A stretch of DNA of 64,000 bases from Bacillota bacterium (GCA_023410875.1 JAEYPH010000086.1:62001-126000), one strand, 5' to 3'; positions 18,001-26,589 are shown, numbered from the stretch's first letter. Made by a program: numbers and translations. Notes: generated from the letters alone by a model not told the origin.

Positions 18001-18321
18001 GTGAAAAAAAGGATTGAGCAGATCGAGCTTGGCTTTTTGGACGCCGACGGCGCGACGCTGCGCCGCTGCGCGCTCACCAGGACGCCGCTGCGGGAGGACA
18101 CGGTGCTGCGCCTGAGCGTGGAGTTTTTCGACGACCCCGAGCCCTGCATGATCCACCGGTCGGCGGTGATGAGCCGCATGTACATGGAGCTTACGGAGTA
18201 CTTCTTGGCCCAACTGAGCGACGGCGCCGCTGTCGCATGCCCGGAAAACCTGCCGGCGCGCCTGCAATCCTTTTTGGACGTGCCGGGCTGGCGGCAAATC
18301 GCCGCGCAAAGGACGGACTGA
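18001..18321 (+). CDS. Small conserved-looking protein of unknown function
   Basis: This 106-residue soluble protein starts with GTG at 18001, 10 bases after the DsbD-like stop codon, and ends 20 bases before the next GH95 gene. It has no signal peptide or membrane segment. It is mixed alpha/beta by composition with three cysteines (ALRRCAL, PEPCMIH, AVACPEN). No family is recognised. Tight spacing on both sides suggests that it is translated as part of this rightward cluster. Confidence 0.6.
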   Translation: MKKRIEQIELGFLDADGATLRRCALTRTPLREDTVLRLSVEFFDDPEPCMIHRSAVMSRMYMELTEYFLAQLSDGAAVACPENLPARLQSFLDVPGWRQIAAQRTD

Positions 18322-18340
18322 CCGACAAGGAGGCTGCACC

Positions 18341-20476
18341 ATGAAGCTGTATTATACAAAGCCCGCCGACCGTTGGGAGGAGACGCTGCCCATCGGCAAC
18401 GGCAGCCTGGGGGCCATGGTCTTTGGCGCAATGGAGCGGGAGCATCTGGGGCTCAACGAGGAAAGCCTCTGGTCCGGGTATTACAAGGACAAGAACAACC
18501 CCGAGGCCGCCCAGCATCTGGATGAGGTGCGCCGGCTGATCGAGGGCGGCTGCCACCGCCAGGCCGAGCAACTGATTCAGGAGCACATGCTGGGAGAGTT
18601 CAACGAATCTTATCTGCCGCTGGGCGATCTATATTTCACGTTTGATCACGGCAGTCCCGTCACGGCCTACCGCCGGGAGCTGAACATCGAAAACGCGGTC
18701 GCGACGATCTGTTATCAGGCCGACGGCTGCGAATACCGCAGGGAGTATTTCGCCAGCTACCCGGCAAAGGCGATTCTGGTCCGCTTCACCTGCGACAAGC
18801 CGGTGCTGAGCTTTGCCGCCACCTTTGATTCCCAGTTGGTGTGCGCCGTGGACTGTTCGCAACAGGCGATCTCGATCAGCGGCAAATGCCCGGAGCATGT
18901 GGACCCCAGATATATCTCAGATTCCGCACAGCCGGTCGTACAGGGAGCCCGGGGAATGGACTTCGCCGCCGAATTGCGCGTGCTGCGCTGCGACGGCGAG
19001 CAAAGCAGCCGCGACGGCGCTCTGGTCGTGCGCAACGCCACGGAGGCGGTGCTGGCGTTCAGCGCCGTGCAAGCTCCCGCCTTTGACCCTGCCATGAGTT
19101 ATGAACAAATCAGGGATATTCACATACAGGATTACCGTTCCCTCTATGGCAAGGTGGAGCTGTACCTGGGGGAGCAAAGCGACCGGCCCACCGACGAAAG
19201 GCTGCGGGCGCTGCGGGAAGGGGCGCGGGACAACGGCCTGTACGCGCTGTACTTCCAATACGGGCGGTATCTGCTGATCAGCTCCTCCCGAGAGGGCAGC
19301 CTGCCGGCCAACCTGCAGGGGATCTGGAGCTGGGAGCTGCGCGCGCCGTGGAGCTGCAACTGGACGACCAACATCAACACCCAGATGAACTACTGGCCCG
19401 CGCAAAGCTGCAACCTGCCGGAGTGCCTGCTGCCCTATTTCGAGTTCCTCAAAAGGCTGTGCGAAGAAGGCAAGAAGACGGCCAGAATCCACTACAACTG
19501 CCGGGGCTTCACGCACCACCACAACGCCGATTACTGGTGCAACACCAACCCGGTGGGCCGGCTGCCCGGCGCGGCCCAGGGGCGCAGCGGCAGCGCCACG
19601 TGGGCCATGTGGCCCATGGGCGGCGCGTGGCTCGTAAGCGAGCTGTTCCGGCACTATGAGTACAACCTGGACACGGAGTTCCTGCGCGAAACGGCGTATC
19701 CCCTTCTGCGGGAGGCCGCCCTCTTCCTGGTGGACTGGCTTTACGAGTATGACGGCGTCTACGTCACATGCCCTTCCACGTCGCCGGAAAACCGCTTCTA
19801 TACAAAAGAAGGTGATACCGCCGCCGCAGCCATGTCCTCGGCCATGGACCTGGCGCTGGTGAGAGAGGTGTTCGGCAGCTTCCGGCAGACCTGCCAAGTC
19901 CTGGAGATCGACGACCCCATATTGCCGGACATCGCCCAACGGCTGGAGCGCCTGGCCCCCTTCCAGGTGGGCAGCCGGGGGCAGTTGCTGGAATGGAACG
20001 AGGAATTTGACGAACCCGAACCGGGCCACCGGCATCTCTCCCACCTGTACGGGCTTTTCCCCTCGGAGCTCTTCGAGGGCGATGAACGGCTGCTGGATGC
20101 CTGCCGCGCATCCCTTCTGTGGCGGCTGGCCAACGGCGGCGGCCACACCGGCTGGAGCTGTGCGTGGATCATCAATCTGTTTGCCATATTGAGCGATGGC
20201 GAGAAGGCCTATGAATATCTGCGCACGCTGCTAACCCGCTCTTCCTATGACAACCTGTGGGACGCTCACCCGCCTTTCCAGATCGACGGGAACTTTGGCG
20301 GCACGGCCGGCATCGCCAACATGCTGGTGCAGGACCGGGGTGGCCAGGTGAAGCTGCTGCCCGCACTGCCCAAGGAATTTGACAGCGGATATGTGCGAGG
20401 CCTGCGGATCAAGGGCGGGAAGACGGTGGACATCGTCTGGAAGGACGGCCAGTTGGTAGAGTACAGGGTCCACTAA
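18341..20476 (+). CDS. Glycoside hydrolase family 95 (alpha-L-fucosidase type), second copy
   Basis: This 711-residue cytoplasmic enzyme has the full set of GH95 landmarks: LPIGNGSLGAM near residue 17, NINTQMNYWPA near 345 (Asn pair), TSPENRF near 480 (general acid Glu) and DGNFGGTAGI near 648 (Asp). It lacks a signal peptide. AAGGAGG precedes the ATG at 18341. It is only distantly similar to the GH95 at 5415-7700, so the two probably differ in substrate (fucose against galactose, or linkage). It follows a redox-transport gene rather than a transporter, so its sugar supply must come from another operon. Confidence 0.9.
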   Translation: MKLYYTKPADRWEETLPIGNGSLGAMVFGAMEREHLGLNEESLWSGYYKDKNNPEAAQHLDEVRRLIEGGCHRQAEQLIQEHMLGEFNESYLPLGDLYFTFDHGSPVTAYRRELNIENAVATICYQADGCEYRREYFASYPAKAILVRFTCDKPVLSFAATFDSQLVCAVDCSQQAISISGKCPEHVDPRYISDSAQPVVQGARGMDFAAELRVLRCDGEQSSRDGALVVRNATEAVLAFSAVQAPAFDPAMSYEQIRDIHIQDYRSLYGKVELYLGEQSDRPTDERLRALREGARDNGLYALYFQYGRYLLISSSREGSLPANLQGIWSWELRAPWSCNWTTNINTQMNYWPAQSCNLPECLLPYFEFLKRLCEEGKKTARIHYNCRGFTHHHNADYWCNTNPVGRLPGAAQGRSGSATWAMWPMGGAWLVSELFRHYEYNLDTEFLRETAYPLLREAALFLVDWLYEYDGVYVTCPSTSPENRFYTKEGDTAAAAMSSAMDLALVREVFGSFRQTCQVLEIDDPILPDIAQRLERLAPFQVGSRGQLLEWNEEFDEPEPGHRHLSHLYGLFPSELFEGDERLLDACRASLLWRLANGGGHTGWSCAWIINLFAILSDGEKAYEYLRTLLTRSSYDNLWDAHPPFQIDGNFGGTAGIANMLVQDRGGQVKLLPALPKEFDSGYVRGLRIKGGKTVDIVWKDGQLVEYRVH

Positions 20477-20495
20477 GGAGCCCTGTCCGGCGCGT

Positions 20496-21230
20496 CTAGC
20501 TCAATGTTACAACAAAGTCAAACGTCCACACCGCCGATTTGCCAATGTTGCGCCCGCCGTTCTCCTTGACGGAAACCTGAACGGAATAGGGATTGCCGCC
20601 GGGTTGGAGCTTCTTTACGGAGAAGGACAGTGTGGCCTTGCCGACATCCGGCCGTTTATCATCCTCGGTGGCGGTGCACACGATCTTCATCGTGGAGGCG
20701 CTCTTGACCATAAGCTCGACGCCCTCCATCGGCAAGGGCTCCCCGTTCACCGTGACATCGTAGGACCACTCGCCGCCAATGCTGGCGCCGCCAGTCTGCT
20801 CGGCTCCGATTAGCTTCACCGTCACCAGCGCCATTCCCGGCGGCGCTGTGCGTTTCGGGGTGGGCGTAGGCGTGGGTTGCGGCGTAGGCGATGGCGTGGG
20901 CGTGGGCTTCGGCGTTGGGGACGGGGTCGGCGACGGGGTTGCGGTGGCCGTCTTCGTTGGCGCTGGCGCTGGCGTGGCGGCGGAGAGGGCCTGCACGGCG
21001 GCGCTCCCGGCGGGGGTGGCAGCGGCGCTCACCGCTGCGGGCCGGTTGCCTTGTGCGGCCAGCACAACAACGAAGAAGACGCCAAAGACCGCCGTCAGGG
21101 CGATCTTTGCCCTTTTGCTCCAATGGCTGAACCGCCACAGAAGAAGAGCGCCCACAGGGAACAAGAACAGCAGCATCAGCAGAAGGAACCAGGGTTTCCT
21201 GTAGAACGGAACCGTAGACGCACTTTGCAT
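20496..21230 (-). CDS. Membrane-anchored protein with Pro/Thr-rich stalk and C-terminal beta domain
   Basis: This protein of about 244 residues has two N-terminal hydrophobic helices (WFLLLMLLFLFPVGALLLW and a second near residue 45), a long Thr/Pro/Ser repeat stalk (about 85-130), and a beta-rich C-terminal domain of about 110 residues. The arrangement suggests an extracytoplasmic domain held off the membrane. No function is recognised. The start is uncertain: 21230 is preceded by GGTGGGG, and 21266 is an alternative. The gene faces the GH95 gene tail to tail. Confidence 0.65.
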   Translation of the reverse strand: MQSASTVPFYRKPWFLLLMLLFLFPVGALLLWRFSHWSKRAKIALTAVFGVFFVVVLAAQGNRPAAVSAAATPAGSAAVQALSAATPAPAPTKTATATPSPTPSPTPKPTPTPSPTPQPTPTPTPKRTAPPGMALVTVKLIGAEQTGGASIGGEWSYDVTVNGEPLPMEGVELMVKSASTMKIVCTATEDDKRPDVGKATLSFSVKKLQPGGNPYSVQVSVKENGGRNIGKSAVWTFDFVVTLS

Positions 21231-21342
21231 GACCTGCCCCACCCTCATGACGTTTTTTACAATCATACGTCATTTTTAAGAAGATGAATAGATGTGGGCT
21301 TTTGCCCATCCAGCACGGCGGCAAAGCGCTCCACGGCGTTCA

Positions 21343-22341
21343 TCATTTGCTCTCCCTGTAGATCTCTCGGCGCTCGCGGATGCACTGGGCAATCTCCACC
21401 GCCTGCGCGGCGCTGCCCAATGGGTCGCCGGGCGTGTGGCCCGCGCGCACCGCGTCGTAAAAGGCCTGGTTTTCGTCGTAGAAGCCGTCGGTCTCGAACA
21501 TCTCCGGGCCGTCGGAGATGTGCTCGCCGCTTGCGTCTAGCACGGCCTGGCCGCGCACCAGGTGCACAAGGCGGCCCGGCGCGTCGGGGCCCTGCCACAG
21601 CGGCAGCTGCAGGAACAGCGACTGGTCCTGTGCGTGCACCTGCACCCGCTCGGCCAGCACGCCGGCCATTGGGCACAGGTTGATGCGAGCTATGACACCG
21701 CCGTGCATGGTGCAGTCCAGATAGATGCTGGCCACTGTTGGCCCGATGTGGGGCAGCGGCTGGTACTGAAAGCGCACCTCCTGATAGCCGCGGCCCAGCA
21801 GATGGCCCACGGTATCGATGGCGTGGATGGCCGTCGTGGAAAAGTCCTCATCCCGCCGATCCACCCGCAGCATGTCGTAAAGCAGGCATTGCACGCTGCC
21901 CTGGGGCAGCGCGGCGATGCGCTGGCGCAGCGCCCGGGCCAGCGGCGCGTGGCGGCGGTTGAAGGCCACGCTGGCCGGCGCGCCGCCATGGCGCTGGGCT
22001 TCCAGCAGCGTGTGCAGTTCTTCCAGGGTGCGTCCCGGCGGCTTCTCCAGCAGCAGCGGGATGCCGGCCCGCAGCACGATGGCGCCCAGCCTCGCGGCGT
22101 GGGCCTCGGGCACGGCCATGCCCACGGCGTCGGGGCGCTCGGTGTGCAGCATTTCCCCGATGTCGCCGTATGTGCGGGCAAAGCCAAAGTCCCGGGCGAA
22201 TTGTGCCGCCCGTTCCTCGTCGATGTCGCAGCACGCGGCCAGCACGACGCCCTCCCGCTTGCGGGCATAGCGCGCAAGCGACGGGCCGTGCACCTTGGCG
22301 GCATGGCTGCCGCAGCCGATGAAACAGATGGAATATGCCAT
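21343..22341 (-). CDS. Gfo/Idh/MocA-family NAD(P)-dependent oxidoreductase
   Basis: This 332-residue protein has an N-terminal Rossmann fold (ICFIGCGSHAAK, residues 4-15) and the family's EKPPGRT motif near 97, followed by a beta-sheet substrate domain. Members oxidise or reduce sugars and inositols. The start at 22341 follows GAAGGAG. It sits downstream of the hydroxyacid dehydrogenase and the truncated isomerase on the same strand, which suggests a small sugar-acid pathway. The substrate cannot be told. Confidence 0.87.
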   Translation of the reverse strand: MAYSICFIGCGSHAAKVHGPSLARYARKREGVVLAACCDIDEERAAQFARDFGFARTYGDIGEMLHTERPDAVGMAVPEAHAARLGAIVLRAGIPLLLEKPPGRTLEELHTLLEAQRHGGAPASVAFNRRHAPLARALRQRIAALPQGSVQCLLYDMLRVDRRDEDFSTTAIHAIDTVGHLLGRGYQEVRFQYQPLPHIGPTVASIYLDCTMHGGVIARINLCPMAGVLAERVQVHAQDQSLFLQLPLWQGPDAPGRLVHLVRGQAVLDASGEHISDGPEMFETDGFYDENQAFYDAVRAGHTPGDPLGSAAQAVEIAQCIRERREIYRESK

Positions 22342-22367
22342 GATCGGTTCTCCTTCCTCGTTGCGTA

Positions 22368-22685
22368 TCAGCCGCGTTCCAGCGCGCGCACGTGGCGCAC
22401 GAACAGCGGCAGCGCGATCTCCGGCTCCGCCAGGTCGGCAATCCAGCGTTTCTCCCACTCGAAGGATAGATACCCCCGGTATCCGTCGGCCCGCAGCATC
22501 TCTCGGGTGGCCCGCCGGTTGTGGGGCAGGAAGTCCGGGATGCGCTCGCTGCGCAGCTCACTGCCGATGCCGCGCACCTCTATGGCGTCGTAGCCCATGT
22601 CCCGGCAAGCGTCCACGGCCTGCCGCAGGCTCCACCCAGGGCAGCCCAGCGTGGAAAAGGCCAGTTTCAGCGGTGGATTCGGCAT
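22368..22685 (-). pseudogene. Sugar phosphate isomerase/epimerase with large internal deletion
   Basis: The first about 67 residues (KLAFSTLGCPGWSL through MGYDAIEVRGIGSEL) match the start of xylose-isomerase-like TIM-barrel epimerases. The last about 38 (YRGYLSFEWEKRW onward) match the end. About 150 residues of the barrel expected in between are missing, in frame, at the ADG/YRG junction. The 105-residue product cannot form the barrel and is probably a remnant. It keeps a G-rich ribosome binding site and a stop codon, so it may still be translated. Confidence 0.75.
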
Positions 22686-22694
22686 GTCTGCCCC

Positions 22695-23693
22695 CTATCC
22701 CTTCGTCGTCATCGTGCGCAGCGCCTGGGCAAAGATCTCATAGCGCAGCGGCTGGCCGGCGGCGAAGCGCTCCAGCTCGCCGACGATCTCCCGCCCGATG
22801 TCGCCGTAGCGGTCGCCGGTGGGGCCGGCCATATGGGGGATCAGCACGACGTTGTCCATGGCCCTTAAGGGAGAGTCGGCCCGCAGCGGCTCGGTCTCAA
22901 AAACGTCCAGCGCGGCGAAGAACCGGCCGGTGGCCAGCTCCGCCTCCAGCGCCCACTCGTCGAGGATGGCACCGCGGGCGGTGTTCACCAGCAGCGCGCC
23001 GTCGCGGATCAGCCCAAGCTGCGCCGCGCCCAGCTTGTGGTGGGTGTCCTCGGTCAGCGCGTTGTGCACCGAGATCACGTCGCAGCCGCTCAGAATCTCC
23101 TCCAGCGTGGCCTTGCGCACGCCGTATCCGGCGCACTGCTGCGCGTCCAGGTATTCCACCTCCGCCCACACCTCCACGCCGAAGGGCTTGAGCAGCGGCA
23201 GCAGGTTGCGGGCCACGGCCCCAAAGCCTATGAGCCCTACCCGCCGGCCAAACAGCCCCCGGCTTTCGTAGGTCTGCGCCCGCCAGCGCCCGGCGCGCAC
23301 CTGCCGGTCCCAATAGGGGATGGCCCGCAGCGCGCACAGCATGTAGGCCAGCGTGCCCTCGGCCACCGATTGGGCGAAGAGCTCATTGGCGGACACCACG
23401 CGGATGCCCGCGTCGAAGGTCGCCTGATCGGCCACGGGGCCGATGGTGCCGCCCAGGTGCGCCAGGATGGCCGGGTGCGGATGGCCCAGCGCCTCCGCTC
23501 CCACCCTCGGGCTGCCCCAGCCGGTCACCACGGCGTGGGCCCACGGCAGCTGCGAGCGCAGCTCGCTGGCGGCTAGGTTGGCCCCGGCGCCGTTGAGCCG
23601 AAGCTCCCCCAGGGCGGCCAGACGCGCCATCGCGTCGGGCTGCAGAAATTGGTCACGGACGCTGCCCTCGGGCAGCAGCACGAGAATGTTCAC
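22695..23693 (-). CDS. D-2-hydroxyacid dehydrogenase (NAD-dependent)
   Basis: This 332-residue enzyme of the phosphoglycerate-dehydrogenase-like family starts with GTG at 23693 after AAGGAG. The NAD-binding loop reads GLIGFGAVARN (about residue 152). The catalytic Arg, Glu and His regions are visible as NTARGAI, DVFETEPL and IPHMAG. It interconverts a 2-hydroxyacid and a 2-keto acid in the cytoplasm. It is first in a leftward group with the truncated isomerase (10-base gap) and the Gfo/Idh oxidoreductase. A palindrome overlaps its likely promoter. Confidence 0.9.
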   Translation of the reverse strand: MNILVLLPEGSVRDQFLQPDAMARLAALGELRLNGAGANLAASELRSQLPWAHAVVTGWGSPRVGAEALGHPHPAILAHLGGTIGPVADQATFDAGIRVVSANELFAQSVAEGTLAYMLCALRAIPYWDRQVRAGRWRAQTYESRGLFGRRVGLIGFGAVARNLLPLLKPFGVEVWAEVEYLDAQQCAGYGVRKATLEEILSGCDVISVHNALTEDTHHKLGAAQLGLIRDGALLVNTARGAILDEWALEAELATGRFFAALDVFETEPLRADSPLRAMDNVVLIPHMAGPTGDRYGDIGREIVGELERFAAGQPLRYEIFAQALRTMTTKG

Positions 23694-23726
23694 GAAGCAC
23701 TCCTTATCAAGCCGATATTCAGATGG

Positions 23727-23743
23727 CTATATTATGAATATAG
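23727..23743. promoter_or_regulatory. Palindromic operator upstream of the hydroxyacid dehydrogenase
   Basis: CTATATT, ATG, AATATAG is a perfect 17-bp dyad, 34-50 bases upstream of the GTG start. It contains AT-rich hexamers that could act as a leftward -10. Confidence 0.4.
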
Positions 23744-23744
23744 T

Positions 23745-23774
23745 ACGGGATGGATGGCAAGCCATCCATCCCGT
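23745..23774 (-). terminator. Hairpin after a fragment of a binding-protein gene
   Basis: The 14-base arms ACGGGATGGATGGC and GCCATCCATCCCGT are separated by two bases. It follows the stop codon of the leftward binding-protein fragment and is probably that lost gene's terminator. Confidence 0.5.
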
Positions 23775-23808
23775 AACGTTGAACCTTAAGGTTTGGTATC
23801 CTTTGGAA

Positions 23809-23977
23809 TCAGTCGCCGGCCAGATAGCGGGCGTAGGCCGCCGTGTAGGCCGCTTCCACCTGGCGCAGGTTCATGCCCTCCAGGGCCTTGATGTGCGCAT
23901 CCCAGGTGTCCGCCACGGACTGGTCTTTCAGCAGACACTGCTGCTCATACTCATCTTCCTTGGCGCGGATGTTGGGC
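23809..23977 (-). pseudogene. 3' fragment of an LplA-type sugar-binding-protein gene
   Basis: Read leftward from the break at about 23977, the frame gives the last about 56 residues of a long Lpl-type binding protein, ending ADTWDAHIKALEGMN, then YTAAYARYLAGD and TGA. This matches the tail of the intact protein at 9942-11723. There is no start codon or signal peptide. It abuts a rightward AraC fragment, so both genes lost their 5' ends at one junction. Confidence 0.75.
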
Positions 23978-24257
23978 CTATGTGTCGTCGCTCTTCAAGA
24001 ACGCGCCCGGGCGCAACTTCAAGGATTATGTCAGCGAATACCGCTACCAGACCGCCTGCATGCTGCTCATGAGCAACCCCAGCATGCGCATCAAGGATGT
24101 GGCCGAACGGGTGGGCTGCAACGCCGGCAGCCTGTCGCGGCTGTTTGAGCGCTACGCCGGCATGACGCCCGGAGCTTATCAGGGGCAGTTGGGGGGAGGT
24201 AGTAGAGGAAAGCGGGAGCGGGCGAGGCTTTGGGCGGGATTTGTCGAGTTGTCTTGA
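23976..24257 (+). pseudogene. 3' fragment of an AraC-family regulator gene
   Basis: From the break the frame reads AYVSSLFKNAPGRNFKDY, then MRIKDVAERVGCNAGSLSRLF and YAGMTPGAYQ: the second half of an AraC DNA-binding domain, about 92 residues including a non-conserved tail. The sensor and first helix-turn-helix are missing. Without the N-terminus it is unlikely to regulate anything. Confidence 0.75.
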
Positions 24258-24312
24258 AACTTCGGGGATTGTGTTTGTATCCCGATGGTAGTAGACTTAT
24301 TTGTAGATATGT
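24112..24312 (+). repeat. Repeat 1, copy A (AraC 3' end plus downstream 47 bases)
   Basis: The segments 24112-24164 and 24266-24312 reappear, fused together, at 24927-25025 (copy B) with a few substitutions. The 101 bases between them are absent from copy B. The second segment begins GGATTGTGTTTGTATCCCGA and lies about 35 bases before the start of the 137-residue gene. Confidence 0.8.
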
Positions 24313-24345
24313 CAGAATTACTATATTCTGTAAGGATGGACAAGG

Positions 24346-24759
24346 ATGGAACCCATTCATTACAATATTAATCGTATTAGAAAAATCACATCCAGCGAAT
24401 TGCAATACCAAGAAGACAGAGGCGATATTTTATCGATTGATCTTAAAATGTGTCGAGATCGTTATTTGAAGTACATCAATTCTCATCTTGAAGAATATCC
24501 CACAAGAAATGGTATACCCATGGAGGATGACGATAACTTCAAATGTGTTGCAGACCGATATTTTGCTGCATCCGAAAATGCATACTTTGAGTTTTATGAT
24601 TGGCCTCACATCAGATTTGAAATTTCGATAAAAATAACACCATTGCGAAAGTTTCTAAACTTAATAGGTTGGAACTGGAGTCAGAAATACTATAAGCAAT
24701 TTCTAAGTATACAAGATCAGCTTTGGGAAGCTGGCTGGGTAGTGTTTGATTTGAATTAA
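24346..24759 (+). CDS. Hypothetical protein, 137 residues, AT-rich
   Basis: This soluble, charged protein starts ATG at 24346 after an AAGGATGGACAAGG region. It contains aromatic-rich stretches (YFEFYDWPHIRFEISIKI; WNWSQKYYKQF). No family is recognised. Base composition is lower in GC than the flanking genes. It sits between a copy of repeat 1 and a copy of repeat 2, as does the acetyltransferase that follows, which suggests that both were inserted or duplicated at the same kind of site. Confidence 0.6.
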   Translation: MEPIHYNINRIRKITSSELQYQEDRGDILSIDLKMCRDRYLKYINSHLEEYPTRNGIPMEDDDNFKCVADRYFAASENAYFEFYDWPHIRFEISIKITPLRKFLNLIGWNWSQKYYKQFLSIQDQLWEAGWVVFDLN

Positions 24760-24764
24760 TGCAC

Positions 24765-24851
24765 AGTATAAGTAACCCCTAAAGCAAGTCTATACAGCCC
24801 AAATAGCTTTTAGAGCCTTGACGCCATGAGGTACAATCAACCATGGCCGCT
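24765..24851 (+). repeat. Repeat 2, copy 1
   Basis: This 87-base sequence starts 6 bases after the 137-residue gene and recurs at 25652-25738 with most positions identical by eye. It includes a TACAAT -10-like hexamer near its end. Here no gene start follows directly. Confidence 0.8.
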
Positions 24852-24926
24852 TCGCCATGCGCCCTGCATGCCACTGGACATACTCCACCCTCGCGCATAC
24901 CGCAATCGACAAGTTGGCCGCGCTTT

Positions 24927-25025
24927 GGGCTGCAACACCGGCAGCCTGCCGCGGCTGTTTGAGCGGTATGCCGGCATGGATTGTGTTTATATCCCGATGG
25001 TAGTAGACTTATTTGCAGATATGTG
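24927..25025 (+). repeat. Repeat 1, copy B
   Basis: This is a fused, slightly diverged copy of the AraC 3' end (GCAACACCGGCAGCCTG onward) and the GGATTGTG sequence. It ends 27 bases before the acetyltransferase start codon. Confidence 0.8.
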
Positions 25026-25052
25026 AATTGCCATTTTATACGGAGGGCAAAC

Positions 25053-25643
25053 ATGAATATTACGATCAAACCGCTCACGCCGGGGCTTTCCGTCGATTAC
25101 TTTGACTTCTTTGAAAATCGGGCGTTCACAGATAACTCCCCATATCGGTGTTATTGTCAGATGTATCAGATGACCAAAGAGCAAGCGAAAGCGGCAATCG
25201 ATCATGCAGATGGGGCTGACATGGGCCGAGTGTCAAGAAAAGTCGCCGAACAGCAAATTGAATCGGGTATTTTGCGAGGATATTTGGCGTTTGTTGATGA
25301 TGTGGCCATCGGCTGGTGCAACGCGAACGACAAAGCGAACTTTCCCATCGAGTCGTGTACCGGAGAGCGTTTTTACGCACCGGCTGAAAAGCGAGAAAAG
25401 GCCGTGGTATGCTTTGAGATTGCTCCCGATTATCGCGGGAAAGGAATTGCCACTGCGCTTTTACAGCGCGTGATTGACGATGCGAGGGCCGAAGGCTATA
25501 TCGCCGTCGAGGGTTTTCCCGTTGTGCGCGACGAGCGATTTGAATGGGATTGCAGAGGCCCCCTCCGGCTGTATGAGAAGGCTGGATTTGTCAAAGTAGC
25601 CGTACAAGAGAAGAATGTTGTTATGAGGAAAGAGTTGAAATAA
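25053..25643 (+). CDS. GNAT-family N-acetyltransferase
   Basis: This 196-residue acyl-CoA-dependent acetyltransferase carries the acetyl-CoA-binding motif DYRGKGIATALL near residue 126, and a C-terminal LYEKAGFVKVA element typical of the fold. The start at 25053 follows CGGAGGG; an upstream in-frame start inside repeat 1 is less likely. The substrate is unknown. It lies between repeat 1 copy B and repeat 2 copy 2, so it forms the second unit of the cassette-like patch. Confidence 0.85.
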   Translation: MNITIKPLTPGLSVDYFDFFENRAFTDNSPYRCYCQMYQMTKEQAKAAIDHADGADMGRVSRKVAEQQIESGILRGYLAFVDDVAIGWCNANDKANFPIESCTGERFYAPAEKREKAVVCFEIAPDYRGKGIATALLQRVIDDARAEGYIAVEGFPVVRDERFEWDCRGPLRLYEKAGFVKVAVQEKNVVMRKELK

Positions 25644-25651
25644 CGACGAAT

Positions 25652-25738
25652 GGTATAAGCAAACCCCCGAAGCAAGTCTACACAGTCCGAATAGCTTGTA
25701 GCCCCTTGTCTCCAGGAGTACAATCAACCTTGGCCGCT
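25652..25738 (+). repeat. Repeat 2, copy 2
   Basis: This is the second copy of the 87-base sequence at 24765-24851. It ends 26 bases before the sugar-isomerase start and contains a promoter for it, so it is probably the original location of the sequence. Confidence 0.8.
25696..25724 (+). promoter_or_regulatory. Promoter of the sugar isomerase gene
   Basis: TTGTAG (25696-25701) and TACAAT (25719-25724) are separated by 17 bases, 40 bases before the start codon. Confidence 0.6.
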
Positions 25739-25764
25739 GCACACGGCCAAAGAAGGAGGGCCCT

Positions 25765-26589
25765 ATGAAACTCGGCACGATGGTGACACTGAGCATGGAG
25801 CATCTGGAGGCGGAACTTATAACCCTGCGGGAGATGGGTTTTGAAACCTGCCAGCTGTGCTGCTGGCAAGAGGAATTGCTGACCGCGCAGAACGCACGGA
25901 CGGCACGGCGGCTGCTGGAGAAACACGGCGTGCAGGTTTCCGCCTTCTGGTGCGGCTGGCCGGGCCCCTGCGAATGGAACTTCACCTATGGGCCTGTCAC
26001 AATCGGCTTGGTGCCCGCGGCGTACCGCGCAAGGCGGTTGGAAACGCTGCAGAAGGGGTCGGACTTCAGCGCCGAACTCGGCGTGGAGGACATCGCGACG
26101 CACATGGGCTTCATTCCCGTGAACCCGCAGGATGCGGACTATGCCGGCTTCCTGGGCGCGGTGCGCACACTGGCTCGCCATTGCGCCCGCAATGGCCAAT
26201 ATCTGCTGTTTGAAACCGGCCAGGAGCCGCCGGTGACGCTGCTGCGGACCATCGAGGACACCGGCACGGGGAACCTGGGCATCAACCTGGACCCGGCGAA
26301 CCTGCTGATGTACGGGCTGGGCAACCCCATCGACGCGCTGGATGTGTTTGGAAGCTATGTTCGCAACGTGCACGGCAAGGACGGCGTAAACCCCCGCAAC
26401 GGCCGCGAGCTCGGCGAGGAGATGCCCATCGGTTCCGGCAAGGTCCGCTATCCCGAATTCATCCGCAAGCTCAAAGCCCTGGGCTATGACCGCTATATCA
26501 CGATCGAGCGGGAAATCTCCGGCGAAGAGCAAAAGCGGGACATCCTGGCGGCAAAAAAGTATCTTGAGGAGCTGTGGGCGATGGAATGA
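25765..26589 (+). CDS. Sugar phosphate isomerase/epimerase (xylose isomerase-like TIM barrel)
   Basis: This 274-residue cytoplasmic protein has the fold's metal-site pattern spread along the chain: LFETGQE near residue 150, GINLDPANL near 173, VRNVHGKDG near 195 and a terminal YITIEREIS near 245. It starts at 25765 after AGGAGG. It is full length, unlike the deleted relative at 22368-22685. The substrate is not evident. The ancestral neighbours were probably the binding-protein and AraC genes now reduced to fragments. Confidence 0.87.
   Translation: MKLGTMVTLSMEHLEAELITLREMGFETCQLCCWQEELLTAQNARTARRLLEKHGVQVSAFWCGWPGPCEWNFTYGPVTIGLVPAAYRARRLETLQKGSDFSAELGVEDIATHMGFIPVNPQDADYAGFLGAVRTLARHCARNGQYLLFETGQEPPVTLLRTIEDTGTGNLGINLDPANLLMYGLGNPIDALDVFGSYVRNVHGKDGVNPRNGRELGEEMPIGSGKVRYPEFIRKLKALGYDRYITIEREISGEEQKRDILAAKKYLEELWAME

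Noticed and set aside
20496..21230. A secretion-system or wall-anchor role for the Pro/Thr-stalk protein
   Set aside because: No sorting signal or known domain could be identified; only topology is supported.
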